From JAAZHD01 sp012510895 (GTDB lineage: Bacteria; Bacillota; Clostridia; Caldicoprobacterales; DTU083), in NCBI GenBank assembly GCA_050951465.1, contig JBMNJC010000007.1, forward strand, positions 1 to 49,814: a stretch of 49,814 nucleotides of DNA, given 5' to 3'. This document shows positions 8,854 to 18,320 of this stretch, piece after piece. Position numbers and translations under genes: made by a program. The notes below the pieces were generated by a model that was given only the letters and a program-made list of their open reading frames with translations, was not told the origin of the DNA and searched no databases. The first letter of the stretch is position 1. Every line of letters begins with the position of its first letter.

Positions 8854-10610
8854 ATGAAAAAACTTTGGCTGTTCTAGTGGCGCTGATAATGCTGTTGTCA
8901 GTTCTGACTGCCTGCTCCGGAACTGATGATACCATAACCCCCACAGAATCTCCTGCCGAAAGCGCTGCAACTGAGCCGGAAGAAACTGAAAAGCCTGCTG
9001 AAGACGACGGAGATGTAGTTCTTGCCGAATTAGGCGCTATGCCGCTTATCACCTCAGGTCAATATACTTTGACTGTCGGTCTTCCTCAGGATGTTCAGGT
9101 AACTGACTACTATGACAACTATCTGACAAAATTAATTGAGGAAAAATCAGGACTGACCCTTGAATTTGAATTTTTCCCGCCTACGGGATCAGAAGCTGTC
9201 CAGAAACTCGAGCTTATGGTTTCGGCAAATCAACAATTACCGGATATTATCTCAGCGATCAATGTGGGTAACCTGGGCAAGTTGAGATACGGACAACAGG
9301 GTGTATATCTGGCATTAAATGAGTACATGGAAACTGACGCGCATTGGTTGAATGTAGTATCAGAAAAATACCTTACTGAGCAGGAAAAGGAATACCAGAA
9401 AACATTTTACACCTCTGCAGACGGAAAAATGTATCAGTTCCCGTATGTAATTTCTGACCCGACGGATGATACAGCATGGTCACTGTGGATCAATCATACA
9501 TGGCTGGATGAACTGGGGCTTGAAATGCCTAAGACCACCGAAGATTTCTACAATGTATTGAAAGCTTTCAAGGAGCAGGATCCTAACCGCAACGGGACAA
9601 ACGATGAAATTCCCTTTGTCGGCTCAACCGGCTGGGTTTCTGATCCAACCTACTGTATCTTGAATGCATTCCTTTACTTCTCTACGTATCGTTTAAATGC
9701 TGAAAACGGTGTTATATCCGCGCCTTATGTACAGGAAGAATACCGTGAAGGTCTCCGCTACCTGAATCGTCTGTATAAAGAAGAGCTTTTAAGCCCGCTC
9801 TCCTTCACACAGGATCAAGCATCTCATAAGGCAATGCTCGACCTGACACCGGAGCAGGATTCCTATGTTGGTGTGTTCTCAGGACATCCTCACACTAAAT
9901 TTGCAGTTGATTCCTTAAAGCGTATGGAATATACATCAATACCGCCGCTTACAGGGCCTGAAGGCGTATGCTATTCACCAATGGAGCTGACAGGTTTTGG
10001 CATAAGTGTTCATATTACAAGAGGATGTCCAAGAATCCGCAGCTTTGCTTCCGCTTCCTTGATATGATGTGCCAGGAAGAGCTGTCTCTGTCCGTACGTT
10101 TCGGCAGGCACGGGAGAGGACTGGAGATTTGCCGAGCCTACGGTGACGAAGGCCAAGCAATCCGAAAAGTATGGCACCTCCGGTATACTGGACATCCAAC
10201 CTGAGATGGACCACAGAAAACAATGTTATCTGGAACCTGAATGCATTTAACTTCCTGCCCAAGCGACTTTTCGGGGCCGGGGTAAAGCAGGGAATATGAC
10301 AATGAAGCCACCCAATATCGTCAGTGATGACTTCCGCCGCTCAGTTGCCGAACGTGAAGGCAAACAGCCGGATGAGGTTTGTAACCATCCTGGTATCTAC
10401 AACGAGGCAAGAGCAGGAGGAAATCAATGAGCTCGAGACAAACATTAAGAGCTACGAGGCAGAGCAGCGAGTGTTCTTTATCACCGGTTGAGGCGTGCAT
10501 CATAGAAAACGATTGGGATGATTATCTTAAAGAATTGAATGCTATGGGTTCTTGAAGAATATCTCAAGATCGTACAGCAATGCTATGACAGGATGTTCAA
10601 GCAACAATAA
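8854..10610 (+). pseudogene. ABC transporter solute-binding lipoprotein copy 1, frameshifted
   Basis: The true start is the ATG at 8854 after AAGGAGGGG. It has 6 A residues where copy 2 has 7, so the frame stops after 7 codons; the real frame resumes at 8865. The resumed frame gives a lipoprotein signal with lipobox L-T-A-C near residue 20 and a Thr/Glu-rich linker, then a solute-binding domain related to the intact protein at 36824 (shared segments such as W-L-D-E-L-G-L-E with P-K-T-T-E-D-F). From about 10000 the frame breaks repeatedly. The ancestral C-terminus, with D-N-D-W or E-N-D-W and Y-L-K-I segments, can be followed across other frames to the TAA at 10608. Either a decayed gene or a badly resolved repeat. 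Its former role: high-affinity oligosaccharide capture for the permeases at 13063-14969. Confidence 0.8.
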
Positions 10611-10763
10611 CCGTAACGATTTTTGTTTCGGTATATAATTGGTCTAAAAAGAAGTCAATGGGAATACAGCCGTATAAAAGAAAACAGAATAAACAGCAGC
10701 ATGCGGCGCAGCTTACAGGCTGCCGCCGGTCTGCCTGACCTTAAATCATATAAAAAATTTCTC

Positions 10764-10793
10764 TTGACTTAATAAGAAAATATCTGCTATTAT
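10764..10793 (+). promoter_or_regulatory. Promoter of solute-binding lipoprotein copy 2
   Basis: TTGACT (10764-10769), 18-base spacer, TATTAT (10788-10793). Closely matches the promoter at 8379 in sequence and in distance to its gene, but has a better -10. Confidence 0.65.
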
Positions 10794-11138
10794 ATTAAAA
10801 GTAAAGAAGAAATAACAAATATTCAAGACAAATGCCGATTAACTATAGACCTTCATATTCATATATGTTCAGACCTGAAACAGTGGAAAAGTTACAAAAA
10901 TTATATATGTATGATCAAAAATCAGAATATATATCAGGAAAATAACAAGCAATACGTTTATATACAGACAAATCAATATATGCTTTAAAAAAGATCGTTT
11001 CACCTATTTTACTTCTCGAATATCAGCAAGGCGGTTTTCAAGGTATCCGATTTAGGAAGGAAGAAGCTGAAGAGCAGGCTTTATATTCGAGAAAAATATA
11101 TCCCTTATACCTGAATCTTTGAGTATCTGAGAGTGTTA

Positions 11139-11230
11139 GAGGCATGAGTGTATGCCATGCTTCATAACATAAATTTGAAAAGCTTCAAAGCTTTTCGAGA
11201 GCAATTAAACAATTCAAGGAGGGTAACTAA
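11139..11230 (+). promoter_or_regulatory. Conserved two-hairpin leader before lipoprotein copy 2
   Basis: GAGGCAT/ATGCTTC (11139-11163, one G-U pair) and GAAAAGCT with AGCTTTTC around a TCAA tetraloop (11177-11196), followed by AAGGAGGG. Compared with the copy-1 leader, the second stem is longer and its loop is different, yet its outer six pairs are unchanged. Confidence 0.5.
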
Positions 11231-11231
11231 G

Positions 11232-12978
11232 ATGAAAAAAACTTTGGCTGTTCTAGTGGCGCTGCTTATGCTGTTGTCAGTTCTGACTGCCTGCTCCGGA
11301 ACTGATGATACTGTAACGCCTACAGAGTCTCCCACTGAAGGCGCTGCAACTAATGCCAGAAGAAACTGAAAAGCCTGATGAAGGCGACGGCGATGTAGTT
11401 CTTGCCGAATTAGGCGCTATGCCTCTGATCACCTCAGGGCAATATACTTTAACTGTCGGTCTTCCTCAGAATGTGCAGATAACAGACTATTACGACAACT
11501 ATCTGACCAAATTAATTGAGGAAAAATCCGGTTTGACTCTGGAATTTGAATTCTTCCCGCCAACGGGTTCCGAAGCTGTACAGAAACTTGAGCTTATGGT
11601 TTCGGCAAATCAAAAATTACCGGATATTATAACTTCTATTAATGTCGGAAATCTGGGCAAGCTCAGATATGGACAACAGGGCGTATATCTGGCATTGGAT
11701 GAATATATGGAAACCGATGCGCATTGGTTGAATATAGCAGTTGAAAAATATTTGACTGAGCAGGAAAAAGTATACATGAAGACCTTCTACACTTCTGCAG
11801 ACGGACATATGTACGGCTTCCCCTTCATTTATTCTGACCCGACGGATGATACAGCATGGTCACTGTGGATCAATCATACATGGCTGGATGAACTGGGGCT
11901 TGAAATGCCTAAGACCACCGAAGATTTCTACAATGTATTGAAAGCTTTCAAGGAGCAGGATCCTAACCGCAACGGGACAAACGATGAAATTCCCTTTGTC
12001 GGCTCAACTGGCTGGGTTTCTGATCCGACCTACTGTGTTTTGAATGCATTCATATACTTCTCCCCCTACCGTTTAAATGTTGAAAACGGCGTTATATCCG
12101 CTCCTTATGTACAGGAAGAATACCGCGAAGGACTCCGCTACCTGAACCGTTTGTATAAAGAAGAGCTTTTAAGCCCCCTCTCCTTCACACAGGATGCAAG
12201 CATCACATAAGGCAATGCTCGACCTGACACCTGAGCAGGATTCCTATGTTGGTGTGTTCTCAGGACATCCTCACACTAAATTTGCAGTTGATTCCTTAAA
12301 GCGTATGGAATATACATCAATACCGCCGCTTACGGGGCCTGAAGGTGTTTGCTACTCTCCCATGGAGCTGACAGGTTTTGGCATCCAGCGTCCATATTAC
12401 GAGAGATGCCAAGAATCCGCAGCTTTGCTTCCGCTTCCTTGATATGATGTGCCAGGAAGAGCTGTCTCTGTCCGTACGTTTCGGCAGGCAGGGAGAGGAC
12501 TGGAGATTTGCCGAGCCCGCTGATGAAGGCCGAGCAATGAAAAGTATGCACCGCCGGTATACTGGACATCCAACCTGAGATGGACCACAGAAAACAATGT
12601 TATCTGGAACCTGAATGCATTTAACTTCCTGCCCAAGCGACTTTTCGGTGCCGGGGTAAAGCAGGGAATATGACAATGAAGCCACCCAATATCGTCAGGA
12701 TGACTTCCGCCGCTCAGTTGCCGAACGTGAAGGCAAACAGCCGGATGAGGTTGTAACCATCCTGGTATCTACAACGAGGCAAGAGCAGGAGGAAATCAAT
12801 GAGCTCGAGACAAACATTAAGAGCTACGAGGCAGAGCAGCGAGTGCTCTTTATCACCGGCGAGCGAGACATAGAAAACGATTGGGATGATTATCTCAAAG
12901 AATTGAATGCTATGGGTCTTGAAGAATATCTCAAGATCGTACTAGCAATGCTATGACAGGATGTTCAAGCAGCAATAA
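11232..12978 (+). pseudogene. ABC transporter solute-binding lipoprotein copy 2, frameshifted
   Basis: The ATG at 11232 follows AAGGAGGGTAAC and gives an intact lipoprotein signal (M-K-K-T-L-A-V, lipobox L-T-A-C). One extra base near 11350 ends the first frame at 11369; the main domain continues in the frame reaching 12210. Another extra base near 12197 shifts it again, and further single-base changes follow. The ancestral frame can be traced to the TAA at 12976-12978, ending in a C-terminus like that of the intact lipoprotein at 36824. Frameshifts are at different positions from those in copy 1. Same interpretation as copy 1: decayed duplicate, or base-calling and assembly errors in a near-identical repeat. 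Confidence 0.8.
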
Positions 12979-12996
12979 CCATTTGTCATAAGGAAC

Positions 12997-13031
12997 TTGA
13001 GGAAGCGCCGCTTAGGCGGTTGCTTCCTCAA
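12997..13031 (+). promoter_or_regulatory. Long stem-loop between lipoprotein and permease genes
   Basis: TTGAGGAAGC pairs with GCTTCCTCAA, continued by CCGC/GCGG around a TTAG loop with one bulge. There is no T tract, so it is more likely a message-stabilising or attenuating hairpin that keeps the binding-protein message more abundant than the permease message, as is common in sugar ABC operons. Confidence 0.6.
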
Positions 13032-13062
13032 TAACATACAAATTCATGAAAGGATTTGGCTT

Positions 13063-14043
13063 ATGTATACTGATAATTTGATTTCAGCACCAGAACTAGC
13101 TGCAAAACCGAAGATGAAAAAAAACCGTTTGGCACAGAGCAGCCTAAACGCTGGCAGTTATATCTGTTTTTGCTGCCTCCGGTTATATATATTCTGATAT
13201 TTGCTTATTATCCTATGTTCGGCGTCCAGATCGCTTTTAAAGATTTTACAGCCGCAAAGGGCATCTGGGGCAGCGAATGGGTAGGGTTTAAACATTTTGA
13301 AAAGTATTTTTTCCAATTATATGTTTGAACGTTTGATAGTAAACACTTTACGGCTGTCCATATATGGTCTCGTAACAAGTTTCCCGCTGGCAATCATTTT
13401 TGCCTTGCTTATTAACACAGTCAAACAACTGAAATTTAAAAAGTTTGTACAAACTATTACCTATATACCGCATTTTATATCGGTTGTGGTCCTGGTTGGT
13501 ATGATCAATCAGATATTTAACCCTGTTATCGGATTATACGGAGCTTTTTACCGAATATTCTACGGCGGAGGCTATCCCGCTGATATTTTAGGAAAACCGA
13601 CAGCTTTTGTCCATTTGTATGTGTGGTCAGGGATATGGCAAAATCTTGGCTGGAGCACAATTATATATATAGCTGCGCTAACTTCAGTAGATGCTGAGCT
13701 CCATGAGGCTGCTCAGATCGACGGTGCTACCAGGCTGAAGAGAATAATATATATTGATTTTCCTACAATTATTCCTACGGCTTCTATTATGCTTATATTG
13801 AACATCGGCGGTATTATGAACGTGGGATTCGAAAAAACATATCTGATGCAGAACAGTATGAATTTAATATACTCGGAGGTTATTCCGACATATGTGTATA
13901 AGGTAGGTATGACTGCCGGTGCCAGCAACTTCTCTTATGCCGCAGCCATAGGTCTGTTCAATTCAGTCATCAACTGTATACTGCTTATAGTATTCAATAC
14001 GCTGTCATCTAAATTTAATCCTGACGGCGCCAGTCTTTGGTAA
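13063..14043 (+). pseudogene. Sugar ABC transporter permease (LplB-type), two frameshifts
   Basis: The start ATG at 13063 follows AAAGGA. The frame breaks within a run of 8 A (13107-13114) and again within a run of 6 T near 13308-13313. Joining the three frames gives a full-length permease of about 325 residues: a short N-terminal tail, a first membrane segment (L-Y-L-F-L-L-P-P), Y-Y-P-M-F-G-V-Q-I-A-F-K and the cytoplasmic E-A-A-Q-I-D-G-A coupling loop. The intact homologue at 34867 confirms the reconstruction. The longest open part is 13297-14043. Both lesions sit in homopolymers, the usual place of sequencing indels, so the gene may in fact be intact. Confidence 0.85.
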
Positions 14044-14054
14044 AATGGAGGTGT

Positions 14055-14969
14055 ATGGCTGTGAGAAATAAAAATAACAAAAATGCATTGAAAGATCCCT
14101 TAGCTGATAAGGTTTTATATAATGTAATCAATATCGTTTTAATTATCTTTGTAATTACCGTTGCTTATCCGATAATCTATATTCTCTCATCTTCATTCTC
14201 AGCTCCTACGGCTGTAGCGGCCGGGCGTGTTGTTCTATGGCCGGTTGATTTTTCGGTTATAGGATACCGTACTGTTTTCAACCACAAATATATTTTAAGT
14301 GGTTATCGGAACACCATTTTTTATACTGTTGTAGGCACAGCAATTAACGTTGCAATGACATTAATCTGCGCATATCCCTTGTCGCGAAGAGATCTGCCCT
14401 TCAAGGGTCCCTTAATGTTCCTCTTTGTGTTTACAATGTACTTTGGCGGAGGTCTGATTCCCACTTATATTCTGATGACCCAGATAGGATTCGTAAATAC
14501 AATCTGGGTAATGATTATCCCTGGTGCACTTTCAGTATATAACATGATTTTGACCCGCACATACCTGCAGGGTAATATTCCGTTTGAGCTGCTGGAAGCA
14601 TCCCAGATAGACGGCTGCTCAGATACGAGGTACTTCTTTCAGATTTTGCTGCCCCTGTCAAAACCCGTAATTGCTGTAATTGCGCTCTTTTACGCTGTAG
14701 GACACTGGAATGCATACTTTAACGCAATGATTTACTTAAATGACATTGAGTTAAAGCCGCTGCAGATTATTCTTCGAAATATACTTGTGGCAAATCAGAT
14801 TCAAACAAATGAAATGGTAGATGCGGATACTTATGTACGTAAACAGGGAATGGCTGACTTGCTGAAATTTTCACTCATAGTCGTTTCAACTGTACCAATT
14901 CTATGTGTCTATCCCTTTATACAGAAATATTTCGTAAAGGGTATTATGATCGGTTCTCTCAAGGGTTAA
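14055..14969 (+). CDS. Sugar ABC transporter permease (YtcP/LplC-type)
   Basis: About 304 residues, six predicted membrane segments, with the E-A-S-Q-I-D-G-C-S-D coupling loop that contacts the ATPase, and the C-terminal K-Y-F-V-K-G signature common to this CUT1-like subfamily. GGAGG lies only 3 bases before the ATG at 14055 and 9 before an in-frame GTG at 14061, which may be the real start (it also matches the N-terminus of the paralogue at 35866). No ATPase gene is nearby, as usual for this type, which borrows a shared MsiK-like ATPase. It pairs with the permease ending 11 bases upstream. Confidence 0.9.
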   Translation: MAVRNKNNKNALKDPLADKVLYNVINIVLIIFVITVAYPIIYILSSSFSAPTAVAAGRVVLWPVDFSVIGYRTVFNHKYILSGYRNTIFYTVVGTAINVAMTLICAYPLSRRDLPFKGPLMFLFVFTMYFGGGLIPTYILMTQIGFVNTIWVMIIPGALSVYNMILTRTYLQGNIPFELLEASQIDGCSDTRYFFQILLPLSKPVIAVIALFYAVGHWNAYFNAMIYLNDIELKPLQIILRNILVANQIQTNEMVDADTYVRKQGMADLLKFSLIVVSTVPILCVYPFIQKYFVKGIMIGSLKG

Positions 14970-15045
14970 GGCATATCATCCGATAAAAAGCATAAAAACA
15001 TTGTGGTGTAAAAGTTAAATAAATTTATAAAATGGAGGGCCTGGT

Positions 15046-15909
15046 ATGTTATGGACACATTTGCGTGAAGAAGAATTTGAGCCCATGCTTAAAAGAACAA
15101 AAGGTGTATGCGCGGTGGCCATTGGTTGCGTTGAAAAGCATGGGCAGCACCTTCCTTTGGGAACTGATACCCTTAAGGGAGGCAAAATACTGGAAATGGC
15201 GGCAGAGCGGGAAGAAGTCTGCGTGTTTCCACATCTGTTTTTTGGAGATCTTCAGGGAGCCAGGGCTCATAAGGCAGGTCAGGGAACTCATTATGGTTAT
15301 ATTGCACTCAGCGCCGAACTGTTGCTAATGCTCCTAAGGGAAATATGTGACGAAATAGGCCGTAATGGCTTTACAAAGATTCTGCTCTTTTCAAGTCATG
15401 GAGGCAATAACGGTTTGCTGGCAAACTTTATCAGAGCAGTTACCAGCGAGAAGAAAGATTATGAGGTGTTCACATATTTTAACAGGCTTGTCATGCCAAA
15501 AGATATTTTGGACATAATCAATGAACGAGGCCGCAGCTATTTTCCGAAGCTCACCGACAGCGATATAGCTGTGCTTGAGGACTTTGTAGCCCAGGGTAAA
15601 TTTGACGGTCATGGCGGTTTTGCTGAGACAGCTTTTGTCATGGGCACTTATCCGGAACTTGTGCGGCTCGACAGGGCTGAGGCAGAGTCGGGAATGAGCA
15701 CGCATGCTGCTGACTTTCTGATGGAAAAAGGCATTCAGTGGGGTAAGGCATGGGGTAAAAACTATCCCAATGCTTACTGCGGACATCCTCCGACCGGGTT
15801 GACACAGGCTATAGCAGATGCAGCTGTGGAAATAGCTGTAGAACGCGCAGCAGATGCGCTGAGGGTACTAAAGAATGATACTTTGATGAACAGCATTTTG
15901 AATGGTTAG
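15046..15909 (+). CDS. Creatininase-family amidohydrolase (paralogue 1)
   Basis: 287 residues, start supported by GGAGGGCC. Metal-site motifs of the creatininase family are present: E-K-H-G-Q-H-L-P with T-D (near residues 25-37), S-S-H-G-G-N-N (near 120) and H-G-G-F-A-E-T (near 190). The family includes creatinine amidohydrolase, the formamide hydrolase ArfB and the mycofactocin peptidase MftE, all cleaving small cyclic or linear amides with two divalent metals. The 78-base gap after the permease suggests the same operon. The substrate is unknown; an amide derived from the imported glycan is an inference. Confidence 0.88.
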   Translation: MLWTHLREEEFEPMLKRTKGVCAVAIGCVEKHGQHLPLGTDTLKGGKILEMAAEREEVCVFPHLFFGDLQGARAHKAGQGTHYGYIALSAELLLMLLREICDEIGRNGFTKILLFSSHGGNNGLLANFIRAVTSEKKDYEVFTYFNRLVMPKDILDIINERGRSYFPKLTDSDIAVLEDFVAQGKFDGHGGFAETAFVMGTYPELVRLDRAEAESGMSTHAADFLMEKGIQWGKAWGKNYPNAYCGHPPTGLTQAIADAAVEIAVERAADALRVLKNDTLMNSILNG

Positions 15910-15956
15910 ATGAAAAAGCAGCCGATTTCTTTATCAGAGGAAAGGGGCAGTAATCC

Positions 15957-16823
15957 ATGTTATGGGGGCATTTGAGGGAAGAAGAGTTTTATGATGCTAT
16001 AGAACAATCACGGGGCCTCTGTGTTATGCCAATGGGATGTATGGAAATGCATGGACAACATTTACCGGTAGCCACGGATACAATGAAGATTACATACGCC
16101 CTCCATGAAGCAGCAAAAATTGAACCGGTTATGGAGTTTCCGCCTTTTCAGTTTGGGGATGTGCAAGGTCTTGTGCGCTGGAAAGGCAGTATAAGGCTTA
16201 CTGTGGAACTTGAGCAAGAGTTGTTAAAGCAGCTTTGTTCGGAAATTGCACGAAACGGTTTTAAAAAAATACTCCTGCTTAACAGTCACGGCGGCAACGC
16301 AGCAATGATTAATAGTTTCATACGCAGTACAATGCATGACAAAAAGGATTATGTAGTTACTTCGTGTTCCCTCGGCGCTAAATATGCCAGTCCTTATTAC
16401 ATGATGGAAGTACTTGAAAAAGAGGGACGTGAAGCCCTTTATGAGTTAAATGATGAGGATATTGAAGTAATAAAGGAATTCGTAGAAAATAAGCGGACCT
16501 ATGGACACGCGGGTTTCGGAGAAACAGCCCTTATTTTCGGTTGTCATCCTGAACTTGTAAGGATGGACAGGGCTGATGCCGTATCCGGTCTGTCCACTCA
16601 TAGAGCGGATTATTTAAATGAGGTTGGGCTTGGAGAGTCTACACGTTTTTGGGGAATCAACTATCCCAACAGTTATGCCGGCGATACTCCTTATGGCTGT
16701 AATGAACGTTTTGGCAAATGTGGGATGCGGCTACTGACACAAGCCGTCCTGAAGGTTATCAGGGTATTAAAATATGATGATAATATTTTAAAATGGAATG
16801 AGGAATGGAATAATTCCTGGTAA
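15957..16823 (+). CDS. Creatininase-family amidohydrolase (paralogue 2)
   Basis: 288 residues, GGGG ribosome binding site before the ATG at 15957. It begins with the same M-L-W-x-H-L-R-E-E-E-F as its neighbour and shares its whole layout: E-M-H-G-Q-H-L-P with T-D, N-S-H-G-G-N-A, and H-A-G-F-G-E-T. The two are tandem duplicates that have diverged well beyond recent duplication, suggesting different substrates or a hetero-oligomer. It is separated from paralogue 1 by 47 bases. Confidence 0.88.
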   Translation: MLWGHLREEEFYDAIEQSRGLCVMPMGCMEMHGQHLPVATDTMKITYALHEAAKIEPVMEFPPFQFGDVQGLVRWKGSIRLTVELEQELLKQLCSEIARNGFKKILLLNSHGGNAAMINSFIRSTMHDKKDYVVTSCSLGAKYASPYYMMEVLEKEGREALYELNDEDIEVIKEFVENKRTYGHAGFGETALIFGCHPELVRMDRADAVSGLSTHRADYLNEVGLGESTRFWGINYPNSYAGDTPYGCNERFGKCGMRLLTQAVLKVIRVLKYDDNILKWNEEWNNSW

Positions 16824-16861
16824 TTTAAACAGAAGTATTCCGGAACAGGTTCAAATAAAAA

Positions 16862-16960
16862 GCCATTTGCGTCGAAGACGATTTATATGCAAAGGTTATG
16901 ATATTGAAAGACGGAAAAGAAAATCTATGCATTGTCGCACTTGACTGCATAGGTTTTTAA
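16862..16960 (+). pseudogene. Ghost fragment of a ceramidase-family gene
   Basis: A 33-codon frame ending at TAA 16958-16960 reads D-D-L-Y-A-K-V and later I-V-A-L-D-C-I-G-F. This matches the conserved N-terminal stretch of the complete paralogues (D-N-L-Y-A-S-A-V with I-S-L-D-L-L-G-I in the gene at 4679). It has no start codon or ribosome binding site and is preceded in frame by a stop, so it is a remnant of a fourth family member directly in front of the complete paralogue 2. Confidence 0.65.
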
Positions 16961-16992
16961 TATTCACTTAGCATTGATTGGGGGATTGGCAG

Positions 16993-18294
16993 ATGAAGTG
17001 CGGTTTTTATGAAGCTGATATTACGCCCCCTTTAGGGAGCATAATTCCCGGAGGTTTTGGCGCACGATACAGCACAGATGTTTTGGAGAAGATTTATGCA
17101 AGGGCGTTTTATTGCGCACATAAAGAGCAGTCGGCTGCAATAGTTGTAATTGATGCCTGCGGTATTACGCTTGATATTACTGAAAGGATCAGAAAGAGGG
17201 TCTGTGAATTTATACCAATGCATGAAAATGAAATTATGGTTATGGCCACTCATACACATACAGGCGGCCCCACCCTAAACTGGGGAGAAGAGGTTGTAAC
17301 CGATCCCTTTTATCTTGAGCTTTTGGTAAGTCGTGCAGCTGATGCAATTATATGTGCTTATAACAGGGCAGAATCAGCCCAGCTGTATGTAGGCCGTGAA
17401 AACCTTACAGGCGTTTCCTTTATCAGGATTTACAAAATGAAGGATGGGGGCCTGAAAACCAATCCCGGCTTGAAAAACAGGGATAAGGTTCTGGAACCCT
17501 TTGGTGAAATTGATCCGGATGTCGGGGTTCTGGTAGCAAAATGTAATGATCGTCCTATTGGAGCAATTGTTAATTTTGCCTGCCACCCTGCAATCAATTC
17601 AGGAACTAAAACCAGCGCAGATTTTATTGGAGTCTTGTCAGATGAAATGAAGGCTGAATACGGCAATGACTTTGTTACTTTGTTTATTAACGGCGCATGC
17701 GGTAATATAAATCATGTAAATGTTTTTGATGAAGAAACTTATAAGCCGGGAAGAGAGATTGTTGTAGGGCGGGAACTGGCAAAAAAAGCTGTTTCTGCTA
17801 TAGACAAATCTGTACCTGCCGGAGAAGGGATCTCGCATTTGGACAGAACCATACAAGTCCGTTTGAGAAAGCCTACAGCTGAGGATCTGCTTAGAGCAAA
17901 GGATCACTTTGATTCACTGGGAGACTCACTGCCTCAGTCAACACCGGCTAAACCGGGTTACACAGACACATTTTTCGCCCTGCAGGCTTTTCAAATCGCT
18001 GCTGACAAGAGAGTAAAGCGTGATATATACCTCCAGCTCATTAAAATCGGTCAGGTATGCATCGTAGGTAATCCCTGCCAGATGTTTGTGGAGTTTGGCA
18101 GAAAAGTTAAGCAGGCATGCGGAGAACATGTTTTCTTCTCAGATTTTGCAAACGATTATTGCGGATATGTTCCAATTCCGGAATGCATGGTGCCCGGCGT
18201 ATATGAAGCCAGACTGGCACCTACAAGCGGATTGGAAAGTGCCGCAGGAGACATTATATGTGATACTTTGATACAGATGTATCATGAAATGTAA
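16993..18294 (+). CDS. Neutral-ceramidase-family protein (paralogue 2), altered metal site
   Basis: 433 residues from the ATG at 16993, with TGGGGGA upstream. It has the D-I-T-P-P N-terminus, H87-T-H89-T-G-G, H198, and a late G-Y-V-P for the Tyr ligand. Two positions differ from the paralogues: the G-D of the nucleophile loop is G237-N238 (G-N-I-N-H) and the zinc Glu of P-G-E is replaced by Asn (V-G-N360-P). So both the ceramidase Ser and the fourth zinc ligand appear to be lost by eye alignment. It may be a changed-specificity or regulatory member. It is the most divergent of the three. Confidence 0.82.
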   Translation: MKCGFYEADITPPLGSIIPGGFGARYSTDVLEKIYARAFYCAHKEQSAAIVVIDACGITLDITERIRKRVCEFIPMHENEIMVMATHTHTGGPTLNWGEEVVTDPFYLELLVSRAADAIICAYNRAESAQLYVGRENLTGVSFIRIYKMKDGGLKTNPGLKNRDKVLEPFGEIDPDVGVLVAKCNDRPIGAIVNFACHPAINSGTKTSADFIGVLSDEMKAEYGNDFVTLFINGACGNINHVNVFDEETYKPGREIVVGRELAKKAVSAIDKSVPAGEGISHLDRTIQVRLRKPTAEDLLRAKDHFDSLGDSLPQSTPAKPGYTDTFFALQAFQIAADKRVKRDIYLQLIKIGQVCIVGNPCQMFVEFGRKVKQACGEHVFFSDFANDYCGYVPIPECMVPGVYEARLAPTSGLESAAGDIICDTLIQMYHEM

Positions 18295-18320
18295 TTTTCA
18301 CCTGTCCTTAAGAAATGTGA

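Larger units (their letters stand above)
10611..11231 (+). other. 621-base spacer: hairpin, promoter and leader of copy 2
   Basis: No gene supported. It repeats the layout of 8245-8853: a bulged GC-rich hairpin (CGGC..CAGC with GCTGCCG, 10704-10725), a promoter at 10764, an AT-rich leader and two hairpins (11139-11196) before the ribosome binding site. Confidence 0.65.
8270..12978 (+). repeat. Tandem duplication of promoter, leader and lipoprotein gene
   Basis: Two head-to-tail units of about 2.37 kb (start codons 8854 and 11232; ancestral stop codons 10610 and 12978). Each has a GC-rich hairpin, TTGACT promoter, long leader and a solute-binding protein gene. Identity is uneven: long stretches in the middle and 3' part of the gene are base-for-base identical, while the leaders have diverged, suggesting gene conversion or assembly artefacts in the coding part. 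Confidence 0.85.
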
